A DNA stretch of 64,000 bases, taken from Armigeres subalbatus (lineage: Eukaryota > Arthropoda > Insecta > Diptera > Culicidae). The DNA is taken from NCBI RefSeq assembly GCF_024139115.2, contig NC_085140.1, positions 432,759,240 to 432,823,239 on the forward strand, read 5' to 3'. How positions within the stretch are numbered: position 1 is the stretch's first letter; each line of letters opens with the position of its first letter. Below, in pieces: positions 10,600 to 21,275 of this stretch. The notes below the pieces were generated by a model, which saw only the letters and a list, made by a program, of their open reading frames with translations, was not told where the DNA came from and searched no databases. The position numbers and the translations under genes were made by a program.

Positions 10600-10890
10600 G
10601 AATTATTTATTATCATAGTAATTGATAATGAATAATTAGTTCGTTCGTCGCTTTGAACACAGCCTTTATCTAGTCCGATTTTCATTGCTGTGGTGTCTGG
10701 TTCCCATTTTATTCATGTATCGTCATTGTCAGGCGCTGTCCGATGATTGTGATGCACAAGCATTCCCCAAAGCGTCGTCCTTCACGTCACCTTACAGTGA
10801 CTTGACAAAAGTTGAGGAGGATGTGAAGCGAACCCATGCCCCTCTGCTCATAAGATGAATATGTAGCCAACTACGCCACGGGACCAACCC
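10600..10890 (-). mobile_element. tRNA-derived SINE (minus strand)
   Basis: Read on the minus strand from about 10886, the sequence begins ggtcccgtggcgtagttggc, containing a pol III A-box-like TGGCGTAGTTGG (10867-10878). A B-box-like GGGTTCGCTTC (10825-10835) follows about 30 bp later, the spacing of a tRNA head. A 200-bp body and a tail ending in repeats of attcattatcaatta-type sequence follow. It is a SINE head and not a functional tRNA: no cloverleaf can be completed. Confidence 0.65.
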
Positions 10891-11799
10891 AAGGCTTTCT
10901 CATTATAAAACAAATGTTGTGGCGTAGCTAGAAAATTTCTGTGGTTATTTGAGCCCTTTGATTAAATTCCGAAATATCCTGGAAAGACTTCTGACTGAAA
11001 TTTGTTGGTTATTTTTTATTATTTGAGTTGTTTAGCTAAATGTGCCGTTATTTTAACGCGAAATGTATGCTTTCTTAGAGAGTAAATGATAGATCTGCTC
11101 ATAACAAAAACAGAAAAGTAAATAACAGAAACACCCCAAATTCACTAAAACTCCAACCAAATGTAGCTTTAAATGTGGACAATAAAATGATAGCTGTTTG
11201 ACAACATCCAAAACATCCCAAAAATATGCATTATGGCATATTAATCGATGAAAATAAAAGACACAAACACAACCAACTAAAAATAAAAACAATAGTTATG
11301 ATAGAAGCGATCAAGCAAAACTAGCTGAAACTGAACCAATTATAACGCCAAGCGAGAATCAAATTAATATACGAATATTTTTATTTTTAACTCTAAATTT
11401 GAATTTTATAGGTTATGGTGTTAATATATAGTTAACTACATTTAAATTGCCAGATTTCCCATTGTTTTCAGAAATTTGGTTTCAACCATGTACAATTCAA
11501 TACACTAACTAAACGAACGCCTAGCCGACGTAATTAAATGAAATCGTTCTGAAAACCAACTAATTTCTATTCAACTTTAACAAAGCGAAGTTCCGTTGAG
11601 TATTTAACAGTTACTGATATATTTCACACACTTAGCAAATCAAACAAATTCTAATCAATCCACGAAGAAATTAAATAAATCGTATTTAGAAAAGTGGTCG
11701 GCATCCCCGCTTCGAACAAAGTTTGTAAAAAATGACCTGGTAAATAAAATATTGCATATTTCCAGTAAACTGTTTTTCAAAGATATCACACAAATACCT
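10891..11799. other. AT-rich 3' flank of the coiled-coil gene
   Basis: Very AT-rich, with no open frame of interest. It should include the 3' UTR of the minus-strand gene that ends at 11800. The complement of tttatt occurs in this interval (for example near 11381), a possible polyadenylation signal for that gene. Confidence 0.4.
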
Positions 11800-12268
11800 T
11801 CAAGCTGTCTCCATGAGTTCCGTGGAATTTGATTCGTCTGGGAGTTGTGTATCGGGTTGCTGCTCACCGACGCCCTCGATATTACCGTCACTGTCCCCAA
11901 CGATATTACCGTCATTGGTGAGACAATTCTGCAGAGCCATCAGGGCATCCATATCGTCACGAAGTTTAACGTTTATTTCACGTTCCAGCTCAAGTTCTTC
12001 GGTGACAGTTTTCAGGTGTTCTTCAAACTTGTCGAAAGAATCTTCTTCGAGTTTCTCCGATTTGTTTAATGCTGCGTCAGATGAAATCGTTATAATTTTT
12101 GCTTCCAGCTCCACAATTCTGCGTTTTAGGAGCATGTTCTCATTTTGCACTCGCATCAGGTTGTTTCTGCTGTTTACTAACGCCGAGGCCGCTTCTTCAG
12201 CTATCTTGTTTGACGATTCTGCGGTTTCACTAAGAACCAAATGGTCAGCTTCCAATTTTTGCAAATGA
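11800..12268 (-). CDS. Coiled-coil protein, unknown; exon 4 (last)
   Basis: Terminal exon of a four-exon minus-strand gene; I do not recognise the protein. The acceptor is the cag at 12269-12271 and the stop is at 11800-11802. About 156 codons: a leucine/glutamate heptad region (LQKLEADHLVLSETAESS, then MLLKRRIVELEAKI and VTEELELEREINVKL) followed by an acidic, disordered tail ending STELMETA. Joined in phase to the three upstream exons it gives about 326 residues, almost entirely predicted coiled coil, with no signal peptide or membrane segment. Consistent splice phases and absence of stops across four exons argue for a real gene. It could be a centrosomal, ciliary or scaffold protein, but nothing in the sequence decides this. 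Confidence 0.8.
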
Positions 12269-12368
12269 CTGTAAGAATGAAAAATGTCAAATTATGCGAA
12301 CAATAACGATGACGCATCTCGGATTTCAAATGTCAGCAAAAAGAATATTGCCTCACCGTGTTACTCAC

Positions 12369-12541
12369 CCATTCAAAACATCCATGGCCTTCCAAATGCG
12401 GTCTGTGCTCTCCGTCGTTGGATTTTGAGCTCCCTGGAGAGCCTTTAGCTGTTCCAGAAGTTTGCTGTTGTCTCGTGTAAGTTCCATTATCTTCACCTGT
12501 GACGTTTCGATCTTCACATTCAAACGTTCGTTATCATTAGT
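12369..12541 (-). CDS. Coiled-coil protein, unknown; exon 3
   Basis: 173 bp, entering in phase 0 (TNDNERLNVKIETSQ) after a cag acceptor at 12542-12544 and leaving in phase 2 at a GTGAGT donor (12363-12368). It encodes a continuous heptad pattern including VKIMELTRDNSKLLEQL, then a short break with a proline (NPTTEST) before a new helix. Confidence 0.8.
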
Positions 12542-12617
12542 CTGCGGGAATTAAATTAAAATTTTATTTTTAAATACCACGTGACTGTACATAACCTAAA
12601 ATGTGTTGAAACATTAC

Positions 12618-12824
12618 CACTGCTTCAAGCTGAACATTTTGTCGGGCAGCATTCTCCATGAAGCCATTGCGGATGGCTTCCTTCTGATTGAGAGCATCCA
12701 GTGCTATCTTCAGCTGGTCCCGCAGTTCGGTCATCTCACGTTGGAAGTTTTGGGCATCGTTCTCCAAAGCGGCTTTCATCCGGTTTGTTTCGTCCAACGT
12801 GGTTTTCAGCAAAGTCACTTCATT
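12618..12824 (-). CDS. Coiled-coil protein, unknown; exon 2
   Basis: 207 bp, 69 codons, phase 0 at both ends. The acceptor tag lies at 12825-12827 and the donor GTAATG at 12612-12617. The peptide (NEVTLLKTTLDETNRMKAAL onward) is charged, helical and rich in Q/E/K with leucines at a/d-like positions. Confidence 0.8.
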
Positions 12825-12893
12825 CTATCAAATTCAATAGTTTGGTGTTCTTAGGAAAAGTAGGTAGAAAATACGATGCAAGCGTCTACTTAC

Positions 12894-13025
12894 CCTTCGG
12901 GACTGCAGTTCGCATATGCAAGTTATCAATCGATTGTAAATTGTATCTAAATCGATATCAGTTTTTGACAATTGAAACTTTTGTTCGTCCATTTTGGTTT
13001 GCTCTTGTTTGGTACAACCATCCAT
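12894..13025 (-). CDS. Coiled-coil protein, unknown; exon 1 with start
   Basis: Encodes 44 residues from the ATG at 13023-13025 (MDGCTKQEQTKMDEQKF) to a GTAAGT donor at 12888-12893, phase 0. A second in-frame ATG twelve codons in (12990-12992) is an alternative start. Upstream sequence to 13120 is AT-rich with no further in-frame coding, so the first ATG is the simplest choice; a non-coding 5' exon is possible. Confidence 0.7.
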
Positions 13026-13478
13026 GTGTATCGTGTGTAAAAGTTTATGCGTATAGAGGGTATAGAGTGCTGCAAATTAAGGGTAAGCGGTATTAGTATT
13101 TCTTTCACTTAGCGTTAAGTGGTAGGTGATATAAGCATTGACTATTGTATGAGAAAAGAATCACTTCCATCCGTTACCACAGATATTGATTTGGGACTAA
13201 TCACTTACTCTCCAATGGAAGCAATGCGCTCACAACCAATCGAGATATGTCCTGACCACGTCCTCGCGAATTCTCCAGTAATTCGGGGAACTCAATCATA
13301 CTCCAATACTTTACTGTTATTCATTCTCTAGGAATTCTGAGCAATTCCTTGCCAAGGGTTTTAAGTATTGGGAGCAAAATAAAATTCCCATAAAAATTAG
13401 GAAAATATTGGGAAATTATCAATATAAAAATCAGGGTGGAAGCAATAAATAAATATAAAATTGTCATATACAATCAAA
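13026..13478. other. Presumed 5' flank of the coiled-coil gene
   Basis: AT-rich intergenic sequence; a 70-codon frame at 13119-13331 has no recognisable content. No TATA or initiator could be assigned with confidence. Confidence 0.4.
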
Positions 13479-13639
13479 TACAGTAATATCCCGATTTTAT
13501 CACCCCCCTAGTGAATTTTGGGGTGATAAAACAGGGAAGGTGACAAAAGCGGAAAATTTTTTTTCTTCTGTTTTTCAACTTTTTTAACCGAAAATGTATC
13601 ATGTGTTTTGATAATGTCAGGTTTCTCAGGCGTTCTCTC

Positions 13640-14770
13640 ACCCTGCGGCAAAAAATCAGCATTCTCAATGACCTGGAGGGCAAGGTGACGACAATAGCGG
13701 ACATTGCTAAATATTCATCGAACAACTGTGAGAAAAATCGAGAAAAATGCTGAATCCATTCTTAGAGCTGCTTCACACCAGAGTTGTCGGCGACAAATGA
13801 ACTTTAAGTACGTTTCGACTGGTGCACACAAGGGATTGGAGGACAGCTTGTTTTTGTGGTTTCTTAACCAACGGCGTCTTAACAAAACCGTTTCCACAAC
13901 TATGATGACGTTGAAAGCAAAATCATTTGCTGCACGCTGCGGTGTTCCAGCAGCATTTAAATTCTCGGATTATTCGGCTCATAATTTCAAGGCTAGGTAT
14001 GGCATTAGGAAACTGAAAATTTGTGGGGAAGTGCTTTCAAGTGACTCAGGGAGTATTGAGGGTTTCCTAGAGCAGTTCCATGACACAGTACAGGGACGAG
14101 AGCTTACCGCTCAAATGATTTACAATGCTGATGAGTCCGGGTTATTTTTTAAAATGCTTCCTTCAGAAACACTTGTTGGTCCCAGTGAGAACAATGCGCC
14201 AGGCCGTAAAGTTATCAAACAGCGCATAACTTTTATGCCCTACTCCAACGTGACTGGTGACCATAAGCTGCGAATGGTTGTGATTGGAAAATCCCGCAAC
14301 CCTAGAGCATTTAAAGGAGTTAAGGTACCTGTCTCATACTTTTCCTCAAAAAATGCTTGGATGCAACGGGACATATTTCATACTTGGTTCCATGGAGATT
14401 TTGTTCCATCGGTACGAAAATTTGCGGCTGAGAAAGGCATTCCACCGAAAGCAATACTTTTGTTGGATAATTGTTCCGCGCATCACTTGAATGATGAATT
14501 GAAAAGTGATGACGGATTGATCACTGTCTACTTTTTGCCTCCAAACGTCACAGCCATGATCCAGCCCATGGATTAAAATGTCATACAAAACTGTAAGCTT
14601 CATTATCGTGAAAAACTTATGCTTCACGTCATGGCTCGTAGCGGCGAAAACAACATCGATCAATGCTTGAAGCAAATCTCTCTGAAAGATGTTTGTTTCT
14701 GGATTCATGAGGCCTGGACTTAAGTGCAAAATACAGTGATCCAACAGTCTTGGAAGACAATAGGCATACT
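13640..14770 (+). pseudogene. pogo/Tigger transposase, broken
   Basis: Cut-and-paste transposase of the pogo/jerky group. The N-terminal helix-turn-helix begins TLRQKISILNDLEGKV (frame of 13640) and continues, after a one-base frameshift near 13700, as NIHRTTVRKIEKNAESIL in the frame of 13704. A CENP-B-type second DNA-binding region follows. The catalytic core keeps the first aspartate in YNADESGLF (residue 143 of the 13704 frame), the second in LLLDNCSAH (residue 255) and the third in PPNVTAMIQPMD (residue 290). Immediately after that third aspartate a CAA-to-TAA-like change creates a stop at 14574. The frame then continues as NVIQNCKLHYREKLM to about 14719, where a second stop lies in the AWT motif. 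The catalytic triad therefore survives, yet the protein is not translatable as one piece. Confidence 0.85.
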
Positions 14771-14796
14771 CCTGGGATGATGTTCCCCTCTCGCAT

Positions 14797-15141
14797 TTGG
14801 TCAATGTTGAGAAACATGAGGACTCTATTCTGCCGAATTTTTCTGAAGAGAGAAAAAGCAAAGCGTTCACAGACGAAGATATTTTGAGCATGGTGTTGGA
14901 TGATCAGGCAGCGACAGAAGAAGAACAGGACGATTCACAGCTCAACATTTCGGAACCTTCAAACGATTTGGAATCATCAGGCCCGATATCTCCTACGCCT
15001 TTTGAATCATCAAGAATAATCAACCACATCGAAGCAGTGCGGATGCTAGACAAAATTGTTGATTGGGGTGATTCTTCTGACCTCTCCATGGATGATGTTC
15101 TTTTCTTGCGACGGATATGGTTAATGTATGGAGAATACTAA
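14797..15141 (+). pseudogene. Tigger transposase C-terminal acidic tail
   Basis: A 114-codon open frame, out of frame with the upstream part, begins VNVEKHEDSILPNF and has FTDEDILSMVLDDQA followed by an acidic region. Tigger transposases typically end with an acidic segment after the catalytic core, so this is most simply the C-terminus separated by a frameshift near 14790. It is not an independent gene. Confidence 0.65.
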
Positions 15142-15374
15142 AACTTAACCACGACACCTTTTTCCTTAAACATTGTTTTTTTTATTATTTTATTGAAATC
15201 TAAAATTGAAATTTTATTGAAATCTAAAACCGTTTTATATTAAGACGTCTATAAATAAAATACAAAATACAAATAAAAGTCTTGTAAAATATAATAAAAA
15301 TCAAAAAATCAGAAAATGCTTTTCATTCACATCCTGCCCTTTTTTCATAAACCTGTGCGCCGATTGAAATTTTG

Positions 15375-15475
15375 TCGGCGGCGTCGTGATAGCTCATTTT
15401 TAGCCAGCGATGGCGGCGTGCCGGCGTCACGCCGTTGGTTTTCGTCGGCGGCGGTGCGGCGGCGTGGGCTTATTT
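15375..15475. repeat. GCGGCG-rich block, left edge of cargo
   Basis: cggcggcgtcgtgatag, ggcggcgtgccggcgtcacg and tcggcggcggtgcggcgg mark a sharp GC jump inside AT-rich DNA. A matching block lies at 17925-17990 on the far side of the minisatellite. Confidence 0.6.
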
Positions 15476-15489
15476 TATTCATTAGAAAT

Positions 15490-16930
15490 TATTCGAACTT
15501 TTTCCAGGAATTCATCCGAAAGTTCTTCTAAGAATCCCTCTGGAAGCTCCTCCAGGAATTCCTCCGGAAGTACCCTCAGAAATTCCTCCGGAGGCTCCTT
15601 CAGGAGTTTCTCCGGAAGTTCCTTAGGGAATTTCTCCGGAAGTTCCTTCGTGATTTTCTCCGTAAGTTCCTCCAGCAATTACTTCGGAAGTTCATCCAAG
15701 AATTCCTCTGGAAGTACCTCATGGGGTCCCTCCGGAAGTTCTTCCAGTTTTTCTTCCGGAACTTTTTCCTGGAGTTCCTCTGGAAGTTCCCCAAAAGTTC
15801 CTCCAAGAATTCCTCCGGAAGTTCCACCAGCAATTCCTCCAGAAGTTCCTCTAGGAATTCTTCCGTAGTTTTTTTTTTGAAGGTCCTCCGGGATTTTTTT
15901 CAGAAGGTCCTTTGGGAATTCTTCCCCAAGTTCACCCACCATTTTTTTCCAGGAGTTCTCTCGGGAATTCCTACAGATTCCTCCGGAAGGTCCTCCAGAA
16001 ATTTCTCCAGAATTTCTTCCAAAAGTTTCTACTGTAACTCCTCCGGTTCCTTCAAGAATTCCTTTAGAAGCTCCTCAAGGAATTCCTCCGCAAGTTCCCA
16101 CAGCAGTTTTCCGGAAATTCTTTCAGAGGTTTTTCCGGAAATTCCTCCAGAAGTTCCTTCAGAAAATCCTCGAGGAATTGCTTCAAAAGTACCTCCAGAA
16201 ATTTCCCCGTAAATTCCCCCAGCGATTTTTTCGAAAGTTCCCCGGGCATTCGTCCTGGAATCGTTTCGGAAGTTGCTCCGAAATTTCTTTTAGCAGTACA
16301 TACGGAAGATCATCCGGAAATTCCTCCAGAACTTATCTGGAAGTTTCTCCGGGAATTCCTTTGAAAGTTTCTCCACTAATTCCTCCGAAGTTTTCTCGGG
16401 AATTTTCCCGGAGTTTCCCGGAGAAATTCTTTCAGATGTACATTAATAATTCATCGGGAATTCTTTCAGGATTTTTTCGGGAATTTACTACTAGAAAGTC
16501 TTTGAATTACCACAGTAATTCTTCAAGAAATTCATTCCAAAATTTACATGGGAATTCTTTTAGAAATTTTTCGACAACTCTTCATGAATTTCATCAGTAA
16601 TTTCTAAAAAAATTCTCCTGGGAATTCCTCCTGAAACTTTTTTTGGGCTTTTTTCAGAAATTCCCCAGAAACGTTTCCCATATTACTTTGAGAGCACTCC
16701 AGAAATTTACTCTGAATTCTTTCCGAAATTCACAAGATATTCCTCTGATCTACGCCTACCGGAAATTCCTCCAGTAACTCATATAGAAATTCCATTACGA
16801 ATTCTTCCAGAAAATTCCTCCAGAAATTCTTTTAGAAATTCTTCCATGAATTTGCCCCAGAATTCATCCAAAAATTTCCCAGGGAAATTCAGGAATTTTA
16901 TAGTAGTTCCTTAAGAAATTCCCTCGAAAA
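15490..16930. repeat. GGAAGTTCCTCC / GGAATTCCTCC minisatellite
   Basis: The most regular of the EcoRI-type arrays: alternating ggaagttcctcc and aggaattcctcc half-units, about 12-15 bp each and often in 24-30-bp higher-order pairs, degrading to the right. Open frames on both strands encode only S/G/N- or L/P/E-rich repeats (for example SSRNSSGS). They are not genes. Confidence 0.85.
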
Positions 16931-16987
16931 TTCTTGAAGATTAAATTATTCCGCAAGAATTTTGTTCAGTTTCTTGCATTGGAATTT

Positions 16988-17148
16988 CACTTGTCATAAG
17001 ACGAGTTTGTACGATCTCTCCTGACTCGTCGAGTCAAGTACGAGACACTGAAGACGACCTTACTGTTGAGGTCGAAATACGAATCTGTTAAGGTACAATT
17101 AAGTGGTGGAATTAAATGGGATTGGACAAACTCGTCTTATGACAAGTG
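16988..17148. repeat. Foldback MITE, cttgtcataagacgag family, copy A (left arm deleted)
   Basis: Ends cacttgtcataagacgag and ctcgtcttatgacaagtg are perfect complements. The right arm (gacactgaagacgacctta and following) is complete to the end, but most of the left arm is missing. Three other copies or partial copies occur at 19735-20291, 21044-21275 and 30885-31120. Confidence 0.85.
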
Positions 17149-17379
17149 AAGACATTCCAGCTCAAAATAATTTTCTTAACAATTGGAATTTCTCCAAGAA
17201 TCCTCTCCGGAATTATTTTTCTGAAAATTATATTCCTCCCCTAAGCGTAAATGAAGGTGGACAAGCCATACATTACGAAAGAGCGAAGACGAAATCTGCA
17301 AGCAAGCATTAGACTGGAATCCGGTAAGAGATCGCAGCAGAGGCAGGTCTAGGGGATCGTGGCAACGAAATTTCAACAA

Positions 17380-17600
17380 AGACCAGGAGGAATTCTCGAA
17401 GGAATTCCAAAAAGAGTTTCTGGAGAAATTCCAGAAAAAAAAGTAGAAGAATTATTAAAGCAAGTTTTTTTTCCTTGTTAGGAATTGTACTTTCGAACGA
17501 AATTTAAAGGAAATTCTTAAATAACTTCAGACTGAAATACAATATGAATTCTAGAAAGAATTTCTAAAGAAACAATTTCTAAAATTCTTACCACATTTCT
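17380..17600. repeat. GAATTC minisatellite remnant
   Basis: Decayed ggaattcc/gagaaattcc units to the right of foldback copy A, likely the continuation of the 15490-16930 array that copy A entered. Confidence 0.55.
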
Positions 17601-17924
17601 GAAGGATTAATTTAAATTAAATTACATTACAGACATTTTCCCACGACGTTTTTTGCACTTGGTTAATTAGAAATTAGCTCCATGCCAGTTTTGAGTAGGT
17701 TGCCGTCGAATGATTTCGATTTATAGAGTTAATCGTAAATGATGGTAAATACTGCATAATTGTAAGTATATAATTTTCAAATGAACTTGGGTGAAAATAT
17801 GTATTTCCATCAGGAAATAACATTCATGATAAGCTTGAATGCTCTTTTGAAAAAAAATGTGCCATCGGCGTAGTGAAAAATATTCGACGGCGTGGAATAT
17901 TTCCATATGGCGGCACACTGGTTC

Positions 17925-17990
17925 ATTTTTAGGGTGGCGGCGGCGTGTAAAAATCAACGGTGGCGGCTACGTGGCGCGGCGGCGTACACG
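17925..17990. repeat. GCGGCG-rich block, right edge of cargo
   Basis: ggtggcggcggcgtg, ggtggcggctacgtgg and gcgcggcggcgtacacg. It is the counterpart of the block at 15375-15475. Confidence 0.6.
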
Positions 17991-18220
17991 TCTATAGAAA
18001 ACCATAAATATACAAATCCCAAGTGAAAAAAAACCGCTTATCTAGACTAAAACATGTAAAAACACATAGGGTGACACGGTGTTGAACTTAATCTAGAATT
18101 AAAAAAACACCTAAATAAAGATTAAAAAAAAAAAACATAGGGTGACAAAATCGGATCGAAAACGTGATAAAATCGGGGGTAGACAAAATCGGGGAGTGGC
18201 AAAATCGGGTCAATACTGTA

Positions 18221-19320
18221 TTTTACATGAAACAAAAATATTAGCAATTTTGAAAGTTTATAACAATTATTAAAAAATAATTTTCCATAGATAAATCAAA
18301 ACTATTCATTGAAAAATAAATACAAATACCCATAAATAAATCAAAATTAGCAATAAGCAACTTCAAAACTTCCCAGAATTTTTTTTTTAACTTTCCACAA
18401 AAAAATCATTAAGAAAAATAAAAAGAATTATCATTTAAAGAAAGAGTCAGCTATGGGAAAAAATGCTCAGATTTATTTTTCCTAGGAAATTTTTATGTTT
18501 TATTATAGCTTTTCATATTTTTTTTGTGAAACACTCTTATTTTTTGTAAAAAAAAATGTGTTGAAAAATTTTGTAATTGTTTATTATGTATTGATTTATT
18601 CATGGATTTTTTGCTTTTTTCGTCACAGGAAAACTTTGATTTATTTATGGAAAAATCTTCTTTTATAGTAGCAATTATTACATTTAAAAGTGCTAATACA
18701 TTTGCTAATATATTATTATTTATGGCAATTGTGCTCTATTTAGGGAAATGTTATTATTATGTATTGCTTCTACCGTCATTTCTTTATTGGCACCTGTTTT
18801 TTAGGAATTTGTTAAATTTTTTAGGGGGATTTTTTATTTTAGTCTTAAGGATTTACCCTCAATAATGGTTTTAAGGTTTTCCCTCCAAGAATTTTGAGGT
18901 GTTTACGGACCTCTCTAGATATTTTTTTTCTCGAATTTTGTTTAGAGGTATCGATTCTGTACATATTCTGAGTCTACAAGAAAAACTAATCCGAACCTAT
19001 TTTTTTCAGAAATAATTTACTCTCAGAAATTCTATGGTACTAGCAAACCACTATGCTTCATATTCCAACTAGCAATCTACTGGCATAACATGTGCTCTAT
19101 TCGTTGATTAGCTACTCAATATTTTTGTTTACTAAACAACCTAATTCTGGAAACAAAAACTTTTTCGATGAATTCAGGGCATTCGGATAATTTCTCCTTC
19201 AGGATTCTTAGCAGCAATTCTCGGGAATGTTCTTTCCAGAATATTTGAGATTTACTGCTTCAAGAGATCAGGGCAATTTCTCCGGCAAGCATATCGAGGA
19301 ATCTTTTCCCCAGAATTTGG
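18221..19320. other. AT-rich, no recognised gene
   Basis: Extreme AT content. An 87-codon hydrophobic frame at 18602-18865 (rich in F, L, I) is what poly-T/A-rich sequence gives by chance; no start context, homology motif or neighbour supports it. Confidence 0.5.
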
Positions 19321-19506
19321 GAGTAATTCCTCCTCCAGCAATTTGGAGGAATTCCTTCTTTGAGGATCCTGGGGAATTACTCACCCTAGCCCAGATTTTA
19401 TTTATTCTTGTTCGAGTAATTCCTCCTCCAGCAATTTGGAGGAATTCCTTCTTTGAGGATCCTGGGGAATTACTCACCCTAGCCCAGATTTTATTTATTC
19501 TTGTTC
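19321..19506. repeat. 93-bp direct duplication, two copies
   Basis: The unit starting gagtaattcctcctccagc repeats at 19321 and 19414 with almost no difference. The unit length is 31 codons, so the frame on the plus strand reads the same 31 residues twice (VIPPPAIWRNSFFEDPG...). The near-identity of the copies implies a recent duplication. Confidence 0.85.
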
Positions 19507-19734
19507 GGGTGTGCTACTGTATAGATACATGGCGAATAACTTCGATGCTATTGAGAAGCAATGCAGTATTGGATTAGATACAGATTTTGTTTTGATTTTC
19601 TCATGAGCTTCAAAAGGAATAAAGTTTTATGACAAGGTCCTGCTATTTGGACCCTTCGCTGAGAGTTATCTTTTAGAAGGCGCGCTTATTATCGATCATA
19701 AGTTACTCCTTTTATGAGAAAACCAAAATAGTAA

Positions 19735-20291
19735 CTGTCATAAGACGAGTTTATACAATCCCATTGAATTCCACCACTTAATTGTATCTTGACAGATACG
19801 TATTGCGACCTCAAAAGTAAGGCCGTCTTCAGTGTCTCGTACTTGACTCGACTTGAAGAAAATGATCGCAGCTTACACTATTTATACTATGCGTAGGTAT
19901 AATAATTTATCTAGGTACTTATCTTACTACGGTGCTTATTTCTACTCGCTTGATGCGCTTAATGCTTGGGTATAAACTTGAAGAGCCAGGAGCTACCATT
20001 TCCTTGATCTTTATTCAACAACCGCGTTTGTACCTGTCGGTAGATTTCCAAGCTCTCAGCAACATCAAGTTTCCACGGAGAAGAGACATTTCTTATAATT
20101 TTAATGTTTGATGTCGTAATTGAATGATTTTCCTGATATACATGTCAAGATACAATTAAGTGGTGGAATTCAATGTCGAGTCAAGTACAAGACACTGAAG
20201 ACGACCACACAGTTGTGGTCGAAATACGTATCTGCAAAGATAACGAAAATTAACTGGTGGAATTAAATGGACAGTACTTAATTCGTCTTAG
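19735..20291. repeat. Foldback MITE family, copy B (rearranged)
   Basis: The left arm is present at 19735-19855 (ctgtcataagacgagttta ... tacttgactcgactt). It is followed by about 290 bp of unrelated sequence, and a second arm with an internal rearrangement runs from 20145 to 20291. Either an insertion at the arm junction or two partial copies would explain this. Confidence 0.65.
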
Positions 20292-21043
20292 ACGGTTTAA
20301 TATATTCCACTAAAAGAGCTTAATATATTTTTCTGAAATCCATGTTTTTCACTGCATTGACTGTGAAATATTTCTACCCTGACCGCAATGAATGCAAAAG
20401 TTCGACAGGGTTTGATAACGGCTGGTATAGAGGACTAAATACGATGAATCCCCGAACTACCATTACTTATTGCCCTAGCTCGAAAAATGGATTAAGCAAG
20501 GGCTCGGTTTGGCTGATCTTACACCGTAAAACACTACGCATAAGTGATCTACCCAGCTTTACGGGAAAGCCCAGATGTTCTAGACATATCCTCAATCGAG
20601 AATTATGAAGAATTTCTCCCTCTTGCGTTGTGAGGAAATTTACTTCCACGAATTCTTGGAAATTCCTTCTCCATGCTTCTAGGCAATTCCTTCTACTGAA
20701 TTTCTGGGGAATTCCCACTCTAAATTGTCCTATGAATTTCTTATTCCAGAATTCTGGGGAGTTTCTTCTCCCACATTTTTAGAAATTCACTTATCAGAAT
20801 TTCTAAGAACCGTATAAAGCCAAATATTATTTTCGTTGATGCTTACCATCATAAGCTCACAAGAAATGCAAATTTTTAAAAACTAATATACTTAAGGAAA
20901 TGATTGAAAGACCCGTTTGTTTCAGGATAGCGTAGTGCATATGTAGCATTTTTGGCCAAAATGGGATTTTTATATATTCTGAATCCTCGTCCAGAAAAAC
21001 GTATACTGGCAAAAATACAAAAAAAAAATGTTCAGGAATGTAT
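20292..21043. other. No recognised gene; minisatellite traces
   Basis: Includes ggaattcctt/tctggggaattc traces at 20600-20780 and otherwise unassigned sequence. Confidence 0.45.
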
Positions 21044-21275
21044 CACTTGTCATAAAACGAGTTTGTACATTCCCATTTAATTCCACCGCTTGATTGTACC
21101 TTGACAGATACGTATTTCGACCTCAACAGTAAGGTCGTCTTCAGTGTCTCGTACTTGACTCGACTTACGAGACACTGAAGACGACCTTACTGTTGAGGTC
21201 GAAATACGTATTTGTCAAGGTACAATCAAGTGGTGGAATTAAATGGGAAGGTACAAACTCGTCTTATGACAAGTG
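21044..21275. repeat. Foldback MITE family, copy C (complete)
   Basis: A 232-bp near-perfect palindrome. Left arm cacttgtcataaaacgag ... tacttgactcgact, right arm tacgagacactgaag ... gtcttatgacaagtg, with essentially no loop. Confidence 0.9.

Larger units (their letters stand above)
13481..18218. mobile_element. pogo/Tigger-type DNA transposon, 4.7 kb, with minisatellite cargo
   Basis: The left end, cagtaatatcccgatttta after TA (13479-13480), is complementary to the right end ...taaaatcgg-like repeats ending caatactg before TA (18219-18220). Both ends also carry subterminal cgatttt(a/g)tca words, repeated four times near 18140-18208. TA duplication, CAGT-type termini and the enclosed DDE transposase identify a pogo/Tigger element. 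The right half (15350-18000) is not transposon sequence but an inserted GC-rich and minisatellite block that contains a further foldback MITE. Confidence 0.85.

Noticed and set aside
11813..12268. 151-codon Ser-rich frame opposite the coiled-coil exon
   Set aside because: Antisense shadow of the real exon; Ser richness mirrors the Glu/Leu codons of the coding strand.
15410..15868. 152-codon Ser/Asn/Gly-rich open frame and its opposite-strand counterparts
   Set aside because: They are direct translations of the GGAAGTTCCTCC minisatellite; several frames on both strands are open for the same reason.
18602..18865. 87-codon hydrophobic frame resembling a small membrane protein
   Set aside because: Lies in extremely AT-rich DNA where F/L/I-rich frames arise by chance; no promoter or motif.
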